Shown in pieces: positions 27,847 to 37,159 of a stretch of DNA of 64,000 bases (position 1 is the first letter of the stretch; each line of letters begins with the position of its first letter). The notes under the pieces were generated by a model that was not told the origin of the DNA, searched no databases, and saw nothing but the letters and a program-made list of their open reading frames with translations. This DNA is from an uncultured Tolumonas sp. Its GTDB lineage: Bacteria > Pseudomonadota > Gammaproteobacteria > Enterobacterales > Aeromonadaceae. Where the stretch lies: contig NZ_OY781378.1 of NCBI RefSeq assembly GCF_963676665.1, forward strand, positions 774,001-838,000, given 5' to 3'. The position numbers were made by a program, and so were the translations under genes.

Positions 27847-29033
27847 AAATGCTGGATCTGGTTATTGTTGGCGCAGGCATGGTTGGTTTGGCATTAGCTT
27901 CTGCTTTGCGGGAAAGTGGTTTGCGGATTGCGGTCATTGACCAAAAGTTATCGGAAGAGATGACACCTGAACCAGCGACCCGAGTCAGTGCGATCAATTT
28001 GGCCAGTGAACGGTTTCTGACCCGAACCGGTGCCTGGCCTTTGCTAGCACGGAAAGCGATTTTTTCTGGTATGTCAGTTTGGGAAAAAGACAGCTTTGCC
28101 CATTTTGAGCTGGATGCCAGCCAGTTTCAGCAATTACATTTAGGTCATATCGTTGAAAATAATGTCATCCAACAAGCGTTATTAACCACGTTACAAGATT
28201 CAACTGTCGAGCTGTTTTGCCCGGCACAAATACAATCTGTCTCAGAAAATGAGCAAGGCGTTGTCGTGTTACTGGATAATCAGCAAATGCTGTTTACTCG
28301 TCTGATTGTGGCTGCTGATGGTGCAAATTCATGGTTACGTCAGCAATTCAGAATTCCGGTCACCAGTTGGGATTATCAGCACACAGCACTGGTAGCGACG
28401 ATTCGTACAGCCGAGCCTCATCAGAATATTGCCCGGCAGATCTTTACCCCACAAGGGCCATTAGCCTTTTTACCGCTGTGGCAGGAAAATCTATGTTCTA
28501 TCGTCTGGTCATTGCCATCACTACAGGCAGAAGATTTAGCCTCCTGTGCAGACGCGGAATTTAATCATCGGCTCGCTGCTGAATTTGATGTGCGACTTGG
28601 TGTGTGTGAATTAGTCAGTGCTCGCGTGCTGTGTCCATTAAAAGCACGCTATGCGCGGCAACAGGTACAATCCCGTTTGATCTTAATGGGTGATGCTGCG
28701 CATACCATTCATCCGTTAGCGGGGCAGGGCGTTAATCTCGGCTTGATGGATGCAGCGGCATTGGCGGACACTTTGTTGCAGTCGATCAAGCAGCAAACTC
28801 CGCTTGATGATGTGATGACCTTGCGTCGTTATGAGCGCTGGCGTAAAGCGGAAGCCGTGCAGTGGCTGGCCACGATGGAAGGGTTTAAACAACTATTCAG
28901 CGGCGACCATCCACTGAAAAAGTTAGTCCGCGGTGCCGGTATGCATCTGGCGGCACACAGTCTGCCGCTGATGAAACCGCTGCTGGCTCAAGCCTTAGGT
29001 GCTAGCGAAGAACTGCCCGAATCGGCGCGTTAA
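27843..29033 (+). CDS. ubiI: FAD-dependent 2-octaprenylphenol hydroxylase
   Basis: 396 residues. FAD motif GAGMVG, ADGANSWLR, WDYQHTALVATIRT and GDAAHTIHPLAGQGVNLG follow E. coli UbiI (VisC) closely along the whole length. It hydroxylates C5 of the ubiquinone ring. The ATG overlaps the ubiH TGA (ATGA), so the pair is translationally coupled. Convergent with dnaC 30 bases downstream. Confidence 0.93.
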   Translation: MKMLDLVIVGAGMVGLALASALRESGLRIAVIDQKLSEEMTPEPATRVSAINLASERFLTRTGAWPLLARKAIFSGMSVWEKDSFAHFELDASQFQQLHLGHIVENNVIQQALLTTLQDSTVELFCPAQIQSVSENEQGVVVLLDNQQMLFTRLIVAADGANSWLRQQFRIPVTSWDYQHTALVATIRTAEPHQNIARQIFTPQGPLAFLPLWQENLCSIVWSLPSLQAEDLASCADAEFNHRLAAEFDVRLGVCELVSARVLCPLKARYARQQVQSRLILMGDAAHTIHPLAGQGVNLGLMDAAALADTLLQSIKQQTPLDDVMTLRRYERWRKAEAVQWLATMEGFKQLFSGDHPLKKLVRGAGMHLAAHSLPLMKPLLAQALGASEELPESAR

Positions 29034-29063
29034 ATTTTTCTGTGTTTCATGAAATCGGCGGCA

Positions 29064-29888
29064 TTAGCCGCCATAATTGCCGATCCGAGGGCGGCGACTT
29101 GGGCCTGTTAGATGAATATCAACTGGGTTAAACGCTTTAATCGCTTCAAAGCAGAAATCGCCCACCGCCTGATGTAATGATGCCGGATTATGGTTGGTAA
29201 TCAGGATCACGCTCTTCGACAAATTTCGGCGGCGGCGCAGCAGGTGGCCAAGGAAGCTGCTCTGACTTTCCACCATACGGGTTTTATTCGCCCCGATCTC
29301 ATCAATGATCAGCAGATCGACCTCTTCCAGCGCGCGGCGATAACGATTGCGTTCATCCTGATCTTCAATGACGGCAAAGAACAGACGATCAATGATCGAG
29401 GCCCATTGTTGGAAAATGACTGATTTTTGGCGTTGGGCAATCAATTCGTGTGCGATGGCACCTGCAAGCGTCGATTTGCCACTGCCGTAATCACCGTAGA
29501 TCAGAATGCAGCTGCCACCATTTTGTTCCCAGTGTTCAAAACCGCTGATAAACGACTGCGCGGTCTGAATGGCATAACCCAACACAGGATCGTCATGATC
29601 CATTTTTTCAAATAACCAGTCTGGGTTTAAATCGGCCTGCGCGATTAAATTTTGAATGCGCTGTAACCGCGTCTCTTGTTGCAGCTTTTGTACGTCGGAA
29701 TTAGCCTGTTTTTCATATTCGGCGCGCAGTTGTTCATAGTTATATTCAGGGACGGGAATATGAGAACGACGGATGCGTTGTAAACGAGTCAGCAGGGAAT
29801 TAATTTGTTGTTTCGTTTGATCATCACTTGAATCGACACGAGGCAACTCTTCTTGATTCTCTTTTAATGGATCATTGTGCTCACTCAT
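29064..29888 (-). CDS. dnaC: DnaC-like helicase loader ATPase
   Basis: 274 residues. A helical N-terminal region (~1-100) is followed by an AAA+ core with Walker A YGDYGSGKST, Walker B LLIIDEIGANKT, sensor I ILITNHN, and a C-terminal segment without an insertion, as in DnaC. It would load replicative helicase DnaB during restart. The dnaT-like gene lies directly upstream with an 8-base overlap, the same pair as E. coli dnaTC. Confidence 0.9.
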   Translation of the reverse strand: MSEHNDPLKENQEELPRVDSSDDQTKQQINSLLTRLQRIRRSHIPVPEYNYEQLRAEYEKQANSDVQKLQQETRLQRIQNLIAQADLNPDWLFEKMDHDDPVLGYAIQTAQSFISGFEHWEQNGGSCILIYGDYGSGKSTLAGAIAHELIAQRQKSVIFQQWASIIDRLFFAVIEDQDERNRYRRALEEVDLLIIDEIGANKTRMVESQSSFLGHLLRRRRNLSKSVILITNHNPASLHQAVGDFCFEAIKAFNPVDIHLTGPSRRPRIGNYGG

Positions 29889-30567
29889 GATCTTCCCCTT
29901 GCTGTTGTTTTAGTTGTTGCGCATGAGCAATCATCTCTAATGCTCGTTGACTCGGTTCATTACTTATATTTTGTGCTGTAGTTGCAACCGTCGTTTGTTG
30001 ATAACCAATCGTGTCGGTTTGTTTACGTTGATAACGGCGGCTTTTCAGCATTTTGACAAATTTCATCATCCACTGATGCTGTGTGGCAAAGCGTTCTGGT
30101 CTGCCAAGCCAATAGGCGATAAATTCACCACGTTCTTCTTCATCATAATGCGGGTCAATTAAACCACATAACTGGCAGATCCCAACAAACTGATGATCAG
30201 GCTGCCATTCGGTATGCATAGCAAAAGCGGGTTGTGCCAACGGTGCAGCCTGCGATGCTAGCAAAGGGAGAGTGACGTATTGTTGGTGATAATGTTCAGC
30301 AGGTGTAGCTGCTGGTAGCTGAATCAAACCGGCTTGCACCAATTCATCGAATAACTGCGTGAGCTGGCGCGCGGTGACCTGATAGCTGAAACCGCCGATA
30401 ACGTGTGGATCTTCAACTGCCAGCGCACGGCCAAGTTCAGGATAATTGATCAACACCGGTTGTTGTTGTGTCGCCATGCGTCGTAAATGCAGACAATACA
30501 ATGTTCGGGCCGGATGACTGAGACGAGGCTGGTTTAGTAATAAGAATTCTTGTGGCGACATCGTCAT
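29881..30567 (-). CDS. dnaT: DnaT-like primosomal protein
   Basis: 228 residues. The N-terminal two thirds is a winged-helix-like region (ELGRALAVEDPHVIGGFSYQVTARQL region); the C-terminal part has the DnaT DNA-binding pattern YWLGRPERFATQHQWMMKFVKML. It stabilises PriA/PriB complexes and helps DnaC-DnaB loading. ATG 30567 and ATG 30561 both sit after AGGA. Overlap with dnaC supports the pair. Sequence similarity to E. coli DnaT is limited, so I rely partly on context. Confidence 0.8.
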   Translation of the reverse strand: MTMSPQEFLLLNQPRLSHPARTLYCLHLRRMATQQQPVLINYPELGRALAVEDPHVIGGFSYQVTARQLTQLFDELVQAGLIQLPAATPAEHYHQQYVTLPLLASQAAPLAQPAFAMHTEWQPDHQFVGICQLCGLIDPHYDEEERGEFIAYWLGRPERFATQHQWMMKFVKMLKSRRYQRKQTDTIGYQQTTVATTAQNISNEPSQRALEMIAHAQQLKQQQGEDHE

Positions 30568-30764
30568 TATTCCTGATGTATTGGCTCATTATCTCTGATT
30601 TATGCGGATGAAGACAAACGAATATCTGGCGATAGTACAGGTTAGCAAATCTATGGATAAAAGAGTCAATTCTGTGAAGTTGTAAAAATTTAAAAATAAG
30701 TCAACTTTCGCTCGACCGATATGTTGACTACGCTATTCATAAAGCCGAGATTCGGGATAACGCC

Positions 30765-31748
30765 ATGGTTCATGGAACCAGTCAGCAAAAAATATTACTA
30801 ATTGAAGATGAAGCAGTGTTTCGTATGACGCTGGGCTCTTATCTGCGCAGTAAAAACTACCTGCTGATGGAAAGCAAAAATGGTGCGGAAGGTTTAGCTT
30901 GTGTCGCTATGTTTCAACCTGATGTCGTGCTTTGTGACTTGCATATGCCGGGTATGACAGGGCATCAGGTTATCAACATCATTCATCAACGGTATCCAAC
31001 TATTCCGGTCATTGTCATTTCTGGTGTGGCTCGTTTTGATGATGTGACTCAGGCATTACGGGAAGGGGCTTGCGATTATCTGCTTAAACCGATCACTGAT
31101 TGGAATGTAGTCACTGAAGCGATAGAACAAAGTTTATCGAATGCTGAACCGGGCGATCATTATCAGGAATTACAGCAGCATCGGGCTGTGCTGCGTAAAG
31201 ATGACTACACTGCAACCAAACTCATGCACATGATGCAAAATAAGACATCACCGATAACGTTAGGGCAATGGCGCATTGATTACAGTTCAACCACTCCGTT
31301 GTTATATGCAGAATTTTACTCGGTCGATAATGCACTGATGGTTGTAATAGTGGAGCTGTATGCGGAGATGCTGGATGTGGCATTTGTTGCGGCTATGATT
31401 AAATTTTTGTTAGACCCGCCTTATCGTCAATATCAGCAGAATGAAAATGACATTTTTGATTCGCCGCGCAATGTGCTAAGTTATCTGAACTGGCATATCT
31501 GCCAATCGGGCATCCTTTGTAATATTAATTGTTCAGTATTACTGCTGCCTGATGACACGGAAGTAGTTCATTTTGCCAATGCAGGGTTGAGTTTTCCGCA
31601 TTGGTTACAAAAAGCGGCTAATCTTTCACTGGGATTATTACCTGAAGTGGAATATCACAATTTTAATAAAGTGATCAGTTATCCGTTTGAAATGCAGGTG
31701 CAGGGAGAGGCTGAGAATAATCTGATGTTGAAAATTGCCAGAGGATAA
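30765..31748 (+). CDS. rssB: RssB-like response regulator (RpoS adaptor)
   Basis: 327 residues. The receiver (~8-125) has Glu14-Asp15, phospho-acceptor Asp58 in CDLHMPG (same position as E. coli RssB), Ser in VISG and Lys in LLKPITD. The C-terminal half is a degenerate PP2C-like domain. RssB delivers the stress sigma factor to ClpXP. The gene faces galU convergently; the rssB-galU neighbourhood is conserved with E. coli and supports the call. Confidence 0.85.
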   Translation: MVHGTSQQKILLIEDEAVFRMTLGSYLRSKNYLLMESKNGAEGLACVAMFQPDVVLCDLHMPGMTGHQVINIIHQRYPTIPVIVISGVARFDDVTQALREGACDYLLKPITDWNVVTEAIEQSLSNAEPGDHYQELQQHRAVLRKDDYTATKLMHMMQNKTSPITLGQWRIDYSSTTPLLYAEFYSVDNALMVVIVELYAEMLDVAFVAAMIKFLLDPPYRQYQQNENDIFDSPRNVLSYLNWHICQSGILCNINCSVLLLPDDTEVVHFANAGLSFPHWLQKAANLSLGLLPEVEYHNFNKVISYPFEMQVQGEAENNLMLKIARG

Positions 31749-31811
31749 TTCGGCTAATAACAAAGAGAGACAAAGATAGAGGTAGTGCATTCCACACTAC
31801 CCCTTAAGTTC

Positions 31812-32726
31812 TTAATCGAGCGTTTTAATTAACTCTTTCAGATAAGCTTTGAAATCATTTTTCAGTGATTTATGGCGCAGTGCATATTCCACATTGGCTT
31901 TCATATAGCCTAATTTGCTGCCGCAGTCGTGGCTTTTGCCTTTCATCATATAAGCATTAACCGGCTGTTTTTCCATCAACATAGCGATGGCATCGGTCAG
32001 CTGAATTTCATCACCTGCACCCAGCGGAGTTTTTTCCAGCAGAGGCCAGATGTCAGCAGACAGGACGTAACGACCTACTACTGCCAAGTTAGAAGGCGCT
32101 TTATCAATCGCTGGTTTTTCAACGATTTGGCTCATTGGTAGTGATGCACCCGGCGTCAATGTTTCGCCGTTGACATTGGCAATACCATACTGATCGACGG
32201 TCTCTTTGGCGACGGGTTCAACCATGATCTGGCTAACACCTGTTTCACCAAATTGTTTCACCATGTCAGACAGGTTATCTTTTTTCAGATCGCAAGAAGC
32301 ATCGTCAATCAGTACGTCCGGCAGCAACACCACAAATGGTTGGTCGCCAACCAGTGGGTGCGCACACAGGATCGCATGGCCCAAGCCTTTGGCTTCACCC
32401 TGGCGAATGTGCATGATGGTGACATCTTTCGGACAGATATTCTGAATTTCAGCCAGCAACTGACGCTTAACACGTTTTTCCAGTGTTGCTTCTAATTCAA
32501 AACTTTTATCAAAATGGTTTTCGATAGAGTTTTTACTGGAATGTGTGACTAGCACGATTTCTTTAATACCCGCAGCAATTGCTTCACGCACCACATATTC
32601 AATCAGTGGACGGTCAACCACTGGCAGCATTTCTTTTGGAATTGCTTTGGTGGCTGGCAACATACGGGTACCCAGACCCGCTACAGGTAATATTGCTTTA
32701 CGAACTGCAAATTGGGTGGTGCTCAT
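31812..32726 (-). CDS. galU: UTP-glucose-1-phosphate uridylyltransferase
   Basis: 304 residues. The N-terminal [19 protein letters not shown] and [16 protein letters not shown] bind nucleotide; LLPDVLIDD carries the metal Asp, IVEKPA and [12 protein letters not shown] are further family boxes. It makes UDP-glucose for LPS, exopolysaccharide and trehalose. Single gene, convergent with rssB. Confidence 0.96.
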   Translation of the reverse strand: MSTTQFAVRKAILPVAGLGTRMLPATKAIPKEMLPVVDRPLIEYVVREAIAAGIKEIVLVTHSSKNSIENHFDKSFELEATLEKRVKRQLLAEIQNICPKDVTIMHIRQGEAKGLGHAILCAHPLVGDQPFVVLLPDVLIDDASCDLKKDNLSDMVKQFGETGVSQIMVEPVAKETVDQYGIANVNGETLTPGASLPMSQIVEKPAIDKAPSNLAVVGRYVLSADIWPLLEKTPLGAGDEIQLTDAIAMLMEKQPVNAYMMKGKSHDCGSKLGYMKANVEYALRHKSLKNDFKAYLKELIKTLD

Positions 32727-32816
32727 TGTTAGTCCTTGTAATATACAGACAAGCTGGCGCTATCATAACCGACTTCCTATCCTTTGGTAGATCAATTTTG
32801 AATGGCAATAACTGGA

Positions 32817-33209
32817 TTATTCCGGTGTCGTATAAGGATTTCTATTCAGTGGCATTTGTGTTTCTGCTGAAAAATTAGTTGGTTGCACTATGTTATTGAT
32901 GCTTAATCGAGCCAGATTACTGCTGAGTAATTTGGGGCCAATGCCTTTGACTTGTTCAAGCTCTTCTATGCGTTGAAAGCCATGATGTTTTTCACGGTAA
33001 GTGATGATTGCTTGCGCTTTCTTTTTACCGATCCCTTTAAGGGTCATTAATTGTTCTACAGACGCAGTATTTAAATCGATTGATGTTTGTTCGCCAATAT
33101 TGACCCTGGTGTCACTGAAAGCTGCAAATTGATTTTCTACAGCCAGTGCAGTATTTGCCACAAATGGTAAAGCTGAAAGCAGTAAGGTAAAAATAGCTTT
33201 TTTGAACAT
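32817..33209 (-). CDS. comEA: ComEA-family helix-hairpin-helix protein
   Basis: 130 residues. Signal peptide ends at ALA|VENQ. The core has two helix-hairpin-helix units: IDLNTASVEQLMTLKGIG and IEELEQVKGIGPKLL, the ComEA pattern. ComEA binds incoming DNA in the periplasm during natural transformation. It stands alone, as in other gammaproteobacteria, and is divergent from cysQ across a spacer with two palindromes. A 30-residue Pro/Asn-rich tail follows the HhH region. Confidence 0.88.
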   Translation of the reverse strand: MFKKAIFTLLLSALPFVANTALAVENQFAAFSDTRVNIGEQTSIDLNTASVEQLMTLKGIGKKKAQAIITYREKHHGFQRIEELEQVKGIGPKLLSSNLARLSINNIVQPTNFSAETQMPLNRNPYTTPE

Positions 33210-33226
33210 AGGCTCTCTCCTGAAGT

Positions 33227-33269
33227 GATGAATTCATCATCAAACAGAAGTCAGGCAGTGCATACTGCC
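33227..33269. promoter_or_regulatory. two palindromes in the comEA/cysQ divergent spacer
   Basis: GATGAATTCATC (33227-33238) is a perfect 12-bp palindrome; GGCAGT-GCAT-ACTGCC (33254-33269) is an inverted repeat with 6-bp arms. Both lie 18-60 bases upstream of the comEA start. They may be operators, but no known consensus fits and short palindromes can occur by chance. Confidence 0.3.
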
Positions 33270-33365
33270 AGTTATGGCAGCATTGGCTATAAGTCAGTAC
33301 GCAATGATCTAAATCTGTCGGGCATCATCAGGTAAACTGTCGGCAGATAAATTGGGGAATAAAAT

Positions 33366-34124
33366 ATGTTGAATGATGAATTAATTGCTGCGGTACTACA
33401 GATCGTAAAAGACGCCGGACACGCTATTTTGTCTGTCTATGATGAACCGGTAGAGTTGACGGTTAAAGCAGATGAATCACCTTTAACACAAGCGGATAAA
33501 GCATCGCATCAATTGATTGAACAACAACTTCAGCAGTTGACACCTGAGTGGCAAGTGGTCTCTGAGGAATCGGATGACACTATGAAGGCAAAACGCACGA
33601 CATTGCCAATTTATTGGCTGGTTGATCCACTCGATGGCACGAAAGAGTTCATCAAACGGAATGGTGAATTTACCGTCAATATTGCACTGATTGTTGATGG
33701 CATCGCGGTATTTGGCGCTGTGGGGGTACCAGTACAGAATAAATTGTATTGGGGCGGTAAAGATTATGGCTGCTGGCTGGAAGATGAAACCGGAGTTCAT
33801 GCTTTATCAGGAACCACTAAATCAGACAAAACGCCATTGCGTGTCGTAGGCAGTCGTTCGCATGTGAATGCGGAAACAGCGGAATACCTCGAAAAACTGG
33901 GCGAACATGAGCTGGTGTCTGTGGGGAGCTCGCTGAAGTTTTGTTTACTGGCAGAAGGCAAAGCTGATCTGTATCCGCGCTTAGGTCCAACTTGTGAGTG
34001 GGACACTGCCGCTGCGCAGGCAGTATTGGAAGGTGCGGGTGGTAAAGTGGAAACACTGGCCGGGCAACCGTTGTGTTACAGCAAAGCAGATATTCTGAAC
34101 CCTTGGTTTGTCGCTTCCATCTAA
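33366..34124 (+). CDS. cysQ: 3'(2'),5'-bisphosphate nucleotidase
   Basis: 252 residues. KADESPLTQADKASH, VSEESDD and the metal-binding WLVDPLDGTKEFI are the inositol-monophosphatase-fold signatures; CEWDTAAAQAVLEGAGG is the C-terminal box. GEFTVNIALI is typical of CysQ. It hydrolyses PAP, the by-product of sulfate assimilation. GGGG-A-A-T precedes ATG 33366. A strong terminator follows the stop. Confidence 0.94.
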   Translation: MLNDELIAAVLQIVKDAGHAILSVYDEPVELTVKADESPLTQADKASHQLIEQQLQQLTPEWQVVSEESDDTMKAKRTTLPIYWLVDPLDGTKEFIKRNGEFTVNIALIVDGIAVFGAVGVPVQNKLYWGGKDYGCWLEDETGVHALSGTTKSDKTPLRVVGSRSHVNAETAEYLEKLGEHELVSVGSSLKFCLLAEGKADLYPRLGPTCEWDTAAAQAVLEGAGGKVETLAGQPLCYSKADILNPWFVASI

Positions 34125-34126
34125 AT

Positions 34127-34155
34127 GCAAAAAGGCCTGAATTCAGGCCTTTTTA
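34127..34155 (+). terminator. rho-independent terminator after cysQ
   Basis: AAAAAGGCCTGAA pairs with TTCAGGCCTTTTT, a perfect stem with flanking A and T runs, immediately after the cysQ stop. The symmetry means it can also end the convergent yciI transcript. Confidence 0.9.
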
Positions 34156-34174
34156 ATATGCGAACGGAGTTGCT

Positions 34175-34471
34175 TCAGATAGTTTGTTTATACGGTTTTA
34201 CCGTTACTTTGCCATAGACGCCGGCTGCAACGAACGGATCAGCATCCGCCCACGCTTTAGCTTCGGTCAATGATGGAAAATCCACAATCATCACACTGCC
34301 GCTGAAACCAGCTTCGCCTGGATCATCCGCATCAATTGCTGGGTTTGGGCCTGCAGTCAGCACGCGGCCTTCAGCTTGCATTGCTTGTAAGCGAGCCAGA
34401 TGGGCCGGGCGGTGTTCTTTACGTAATGGCAGGCTGTTTTCAATATCTTCTGCGATGATGACGTACCACAT
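34175..34471 (-). CDS. yciI: YciI family protein
   Basis: 98 residues. [28 protein letters not shown] is the YciI start with the conserved His-Leu segment, followed by [13 protein letters not shown] and [17 protein letters not shown]. The fold is a ferredoxin-like dimer with a putative His-Asp active site; the substrate is unknown. It begins 2 bases after the yciB stop, so it is in the same transcript. Confidence 0.92.
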   Translation of the reverse strand: MWYVIIAEDIENSLPLRKEHRPAHLARLQAMQAEGRVLTAGPNPAIDADDPGEAGFSGSVMIVDFPSLTEAKAWADADPFVAAGVYGKVTVKPYKQTI

Positions 34472-34473
34472 AA

Positions 34474-35028
34474 CTATTCCTTATCCTGTTCTTGTTGGTT
34501 ATTAGAAGGCAGGTAACGGTAAACATAAACACCGGTGAGCACTGTGCTGACCAGCATCAGACCTAAAACACCGAATACCTTAAAATCGACCCAGATCTCT
34601 GTTGGCAAATAGAAAGCGATATAGACGTTTAAAGCGCCAAGGATCCAGAAAAACAGACCCCAAGAGAAATTAATCCGGTTCCAGACTGTATCTGGCAGTA
34701 CTAATTCTTTTCCTAACATTTTTTTCAGCAGCGGTTGCCGGAACAGAAACTGACTGGCCCACAAGGCAGAGCCGAAGGCGGCATAGAGTACGGTGACTTT
34801 CCATTTAATGAAGTTTTCATTGTGGAAAAACAGGGTCATAGCACCAAAAACCAAAACTAAAGCCAAAGTAATTAACTGACCGCGTTCCAGTTTTTTATAC
34901 AGAAACCAAACCACAACCATCTGTAGTAATGTCGCGGCCATTAATGCGCCAGTTGCGGCATAGATGTCGTGCAGTTTATAGACAGCAAAAAAGATGATGA
35001 GAGGGATGAAATCGAGCAGCTGTTTCAT
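34474..35028 (-). CDS. yciB: inner-membrane septation protein A family (YciB)
   Basis: 184 residues from ATG 35028 ([19 protein letters not shown]), the conserved start; seven extra codons upstream in frame are not conserved. Five membrane segments; [24 protein letters not shown] and [22 protein letters not shown] are diagnostic. It influences cell envelope and division in E. coli and Shigella. Directly upstream of yciI and downstream of the trp terminator. Confidence 0.93.
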   Translation of the reverse strand: MKQLLDFIPLIIFFAVYKLHDIYAATGALMAATLLQMVVVWFLYKKLERGQLITLALVLVFGAMTLFFHNENFIKWKVTVLYAAFGSALWASQFLFRQPLLKKMLGKELVLPDTVWNRINFSWGLFFWILGALNVYIAFYLPTEIWVDFKVFGVLGLMLVSTVLTGVYVYRYLPSNNQQEQDKE

Positions 35029-35102
35029 GTTTTGTCTCGTTGTTAACAAACGGTGACAGTTTAACCAGTGCCTGATGGAATGAAAAGAGAAAACGACAGC
35101 AG

Positions 35103-35132
35103 AAAAAACTCCCCCATTTTTCGGGGGAGTTT
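35103..35132 (-). terminator. rho-independent terminator of the trp operon
   Basis: On the minus strand, AAACTCCCCC - GAAAAAT - GGGGGAGTTTTTT forms a GC-rich stem with a T run, about 10 bases after the trpA stop. It separates trp from yciB-yciI. Confidence 0.9.
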
Positions 35133-35141
35133 CAGAAGGAA

Positions 35142-35948
35142 TTAACGCAGTGTTGCGGCTTTCATGCTCTTCACAAACGTGGTTAATTTTTCCAGCATAA
35201 CGGCGGGTTCCGCCAGATTTTGCTCGATGATTTTCACGACAGCAGAACCTGAAATAGCACCGGCGGCACCTGCCGCAATCGCGGCTTTGACTTGTTCTGG
35301 TTCGCTGATACCAAAGCCCAACAAGGCTGGTGGCGCACCAAATTCTTTCAATGCTTGTAGTAAATGATCGACAGGCATTTGTGCTCGCGTTTCAGTGCCA
35401 GTAACACCGGCGCGACTTAGCAGATAGGTGTAGCCGGAACTCAGTTTTGCTACTGTTTTTAGTGTTTCGTCGTCAGCATTGGGTGGCGCAATATAAATGC
35501 TCTCAATACCGACTTGGTCTGCCGCCGCTTTGAACGGTGCTGACATTTCAACTGGCACATCAGCAATTAATACCGAGTCCACTCCGGCATCTTTCGCTTT
35601 CTGGTAGAAATCTTCCGGTGTATGGGTATAAACCAGGTTGGCATACAGCAGCAAACCAATTGGCAGCTCCGGATATTTAGCCCGGATACGCGCCAGAATA
35701 TCGAAGCAGATCGCCGGTGTGGTATGAGCATGCAACGCACGAGTAGCTGCATCCTGAATGGTTGGGCCATCAGCCACCGGATCAGAGAACGGGATCGCCA
35801 GCTCTAGTGCATCGGCACCACCGGCGATCAGCGCTTCAATGATCTGCTCAGACAGTGCCGGGGTCGGATCACCAATGGCGACGAAAGGAACAAACGCACC
35901 CTGATTGGCCGCATCCAGACGTTCAAACAATGCAGAATAACGACTCAT
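35142..35948 (-). CDS. trpA: tryptophan synthase alpha chain
   Basis: 268 residues, same as E. coli. Catalytic Glu is in [15 protein letters not shown] (with the Asp60-type residue), loop residues in [14 protein letters not shown], and the phosphate site in [12 protein letters not shown] and AISGSAVVK. It cleaves indole-3-glycerol phosphate to indole, channelled to TrpB. Its ATG overlaps the trpB stop by 4 bases, so it is translationally coupled. Confidence 0.97.
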   Translation of the reverse strand: MSRYSALFERLDAANQGAFVPFVAIGDPTPALSEQIIEALIAGGADALELAIPFSDPVADGPTIQDAATRALHAHTTPAICFDILARIRAKYPELPIGLLLYANLVYTHTPEDFYQKAKDAGVDSVLIADVPVEMSAPFKAAADQVGIESIYIAPPNADDETLKTVAKLSSGYTYLLSRAGVTGTETRAQMPVDHLLQALKEFGAPPALLGFGISEPEQVKAAIAAGAAGAISGSAVVKIIEQNLAEPAVMLEKLTTFVKSMKAATLR

Positions 35949-37138
35949 AACAGCGCTCCTTTGCCTTCCAGTGCATCAGCTACAGTAAAAATATCTTTAT
36001 CGCCACGACCGGACAAATTCACGATCAAGATCTGCTCTTTTTCTGGTTCAGAACGCGCCATTTTCAGTGCGTGAGCCAGCGCGTGTGAGGATTCCAAAGC
36101 TGGGATAATACCTTCGCGACGGGAGAGTTCCTGGAACGCATCTAAAGCTTCCTGGTCGGTTGCAGACGGGTAGTCTGCACGGCCAATGGAGGACAAGTAA
36201 GCGTGTTGTGGGCCAACCGATGGGAAGTCCAGACCGGCAGAGATCGAGTGTGATTCTTCGACCTGACCGTCGTTATCTTGCATCAGATAAGAGACCATGC
36301 CCAGATAGATACCTTTACGGGCATGACCAATCGGTGCGCCATGTTTACCGGTTTCGATACCGTGACCTGCGGGTTCCACACCAATCAGGCGAACACCTTC
36401 TTCTTCAATGAAGGTGGCGAACATACCAATCGCGTTAGAACCACCACCGACACAAGCGACGACAGCATCAGGCAGACGACCTTCGGCTTCCAGAATTTGC
36501 GCTTTCGCTTCTTCACCGATCATGCGTTGGAATTCACGTACAATAGTCGGGAACGGGTGCGGGCCAGCGGCAGTACCCAGAATGTAGTGAGTGTCTTTAT
36601 AGTTCGCAGTCCAGTCGCGCATCGCTTCGTTACACGCATCTTTCAGCGTGGAAGAACCTGCGTGTACCGGAATAACTTCAGCGCCCATCAAACGCATACG
36701 GAACACGTTTGGTTTTTGGCGTTCGCAGTCAACCGCGCCCATGTAGATGCGGCAAGGCAGATTGAGCAGCGCACAGGCTAATGCGGTTGCCACACCGTGT
36801 TGACCTGCACCGGTTTCGGCAATGATACGGGTTTTACCCATGCGTTTTGCCAGCAAGGCTTGGCCTAATACCTGATTGGTTTTGTGCGCGCCGCCGTGCA
36901 GCAGATCTTCACGTTTCAGATAGATTTTAGTCTTCGTACCTTGTGTCAGGTTACGGCACAAGGTCAATGGTGTCGGACGACCGGCATATTCTTTCAGCAG
37001 ATGCTGAAATTCAGCCTGAAACTCGGGGTCATCCTTGGCATCAACAAACGCTTTTTCCAGCTCCAGCAGCACTGGCATTAGGATCTGAGGGGAGTACATC
37101 CCGCCAAATTCACCAAAAAATGGGTCAAGTAAAGTCAT
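35945..37138 (-). CDS. trpB: tryptophan synthase beta chain
   Basis: 397 residues. [23 protein letters not shown] carries the PLP Lys; [20 protein letters not shown], and HALKMA follow the family. It condenses indole with serine. Located between trpCF and trpA in the expected order, 21 bases after the trpCF stop. Confidence 0.97.
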   Translation of the reverse strand: MTLLDPFFGEFGGMYSPQILMPVLLELEKAFVDAKDDPEFQAEFQHLLKEYAGRPTPLTLCRNLTQGTKTKIYLKREDLLHGGAHKTNQVLGQALLAKRMGKTRIIAETGAGQHGVATALACALLNLPCRIYMGAVDCERQKPNVFRMRLMGAEVIPVHAGSSTLKDACNEAMRDWTANYKDTHYILGTAAGPHPFPTIVREFQRMIGEEAKAQILEAEGRLPDAVVACVGGGSNAIGMFATFIEEEGVRLIGVEPAGHGIETGKHGAPIGHARKGIYLGMVSYLMQDNDGQVEESHSISAGLDFPSVGPQHAYLSSIGRADYPSATDQEALDAFQELSRREGIIPALESSHALAHALKMARSEPEKEQILIVNLSGRGDKDIFTVADALEGKGALL

Positions 37139-37159
37139 TGCAATTCCTTTTTACAAAAA

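Noticed and set aside
29057..29072. Hairpin GGCGGC-ATTA-GCCGCC at the ubiI/dnaC junction
   Set aside because: It falls on the last codons of dnaC (Gly-Gly) and lacks a T run, so it is probably a coding coincidence.
31780..31803. Hairpin GGTAGTG/CACTACC between rssB and galU
   Set aside because: No T run on either strand; too weak to call a terminator.
36278..36781. Long ORF on the plus strand opposite trpB
   Set aside because: Shadow of a conserved coding sequence; no ribosome-binding site or family match.
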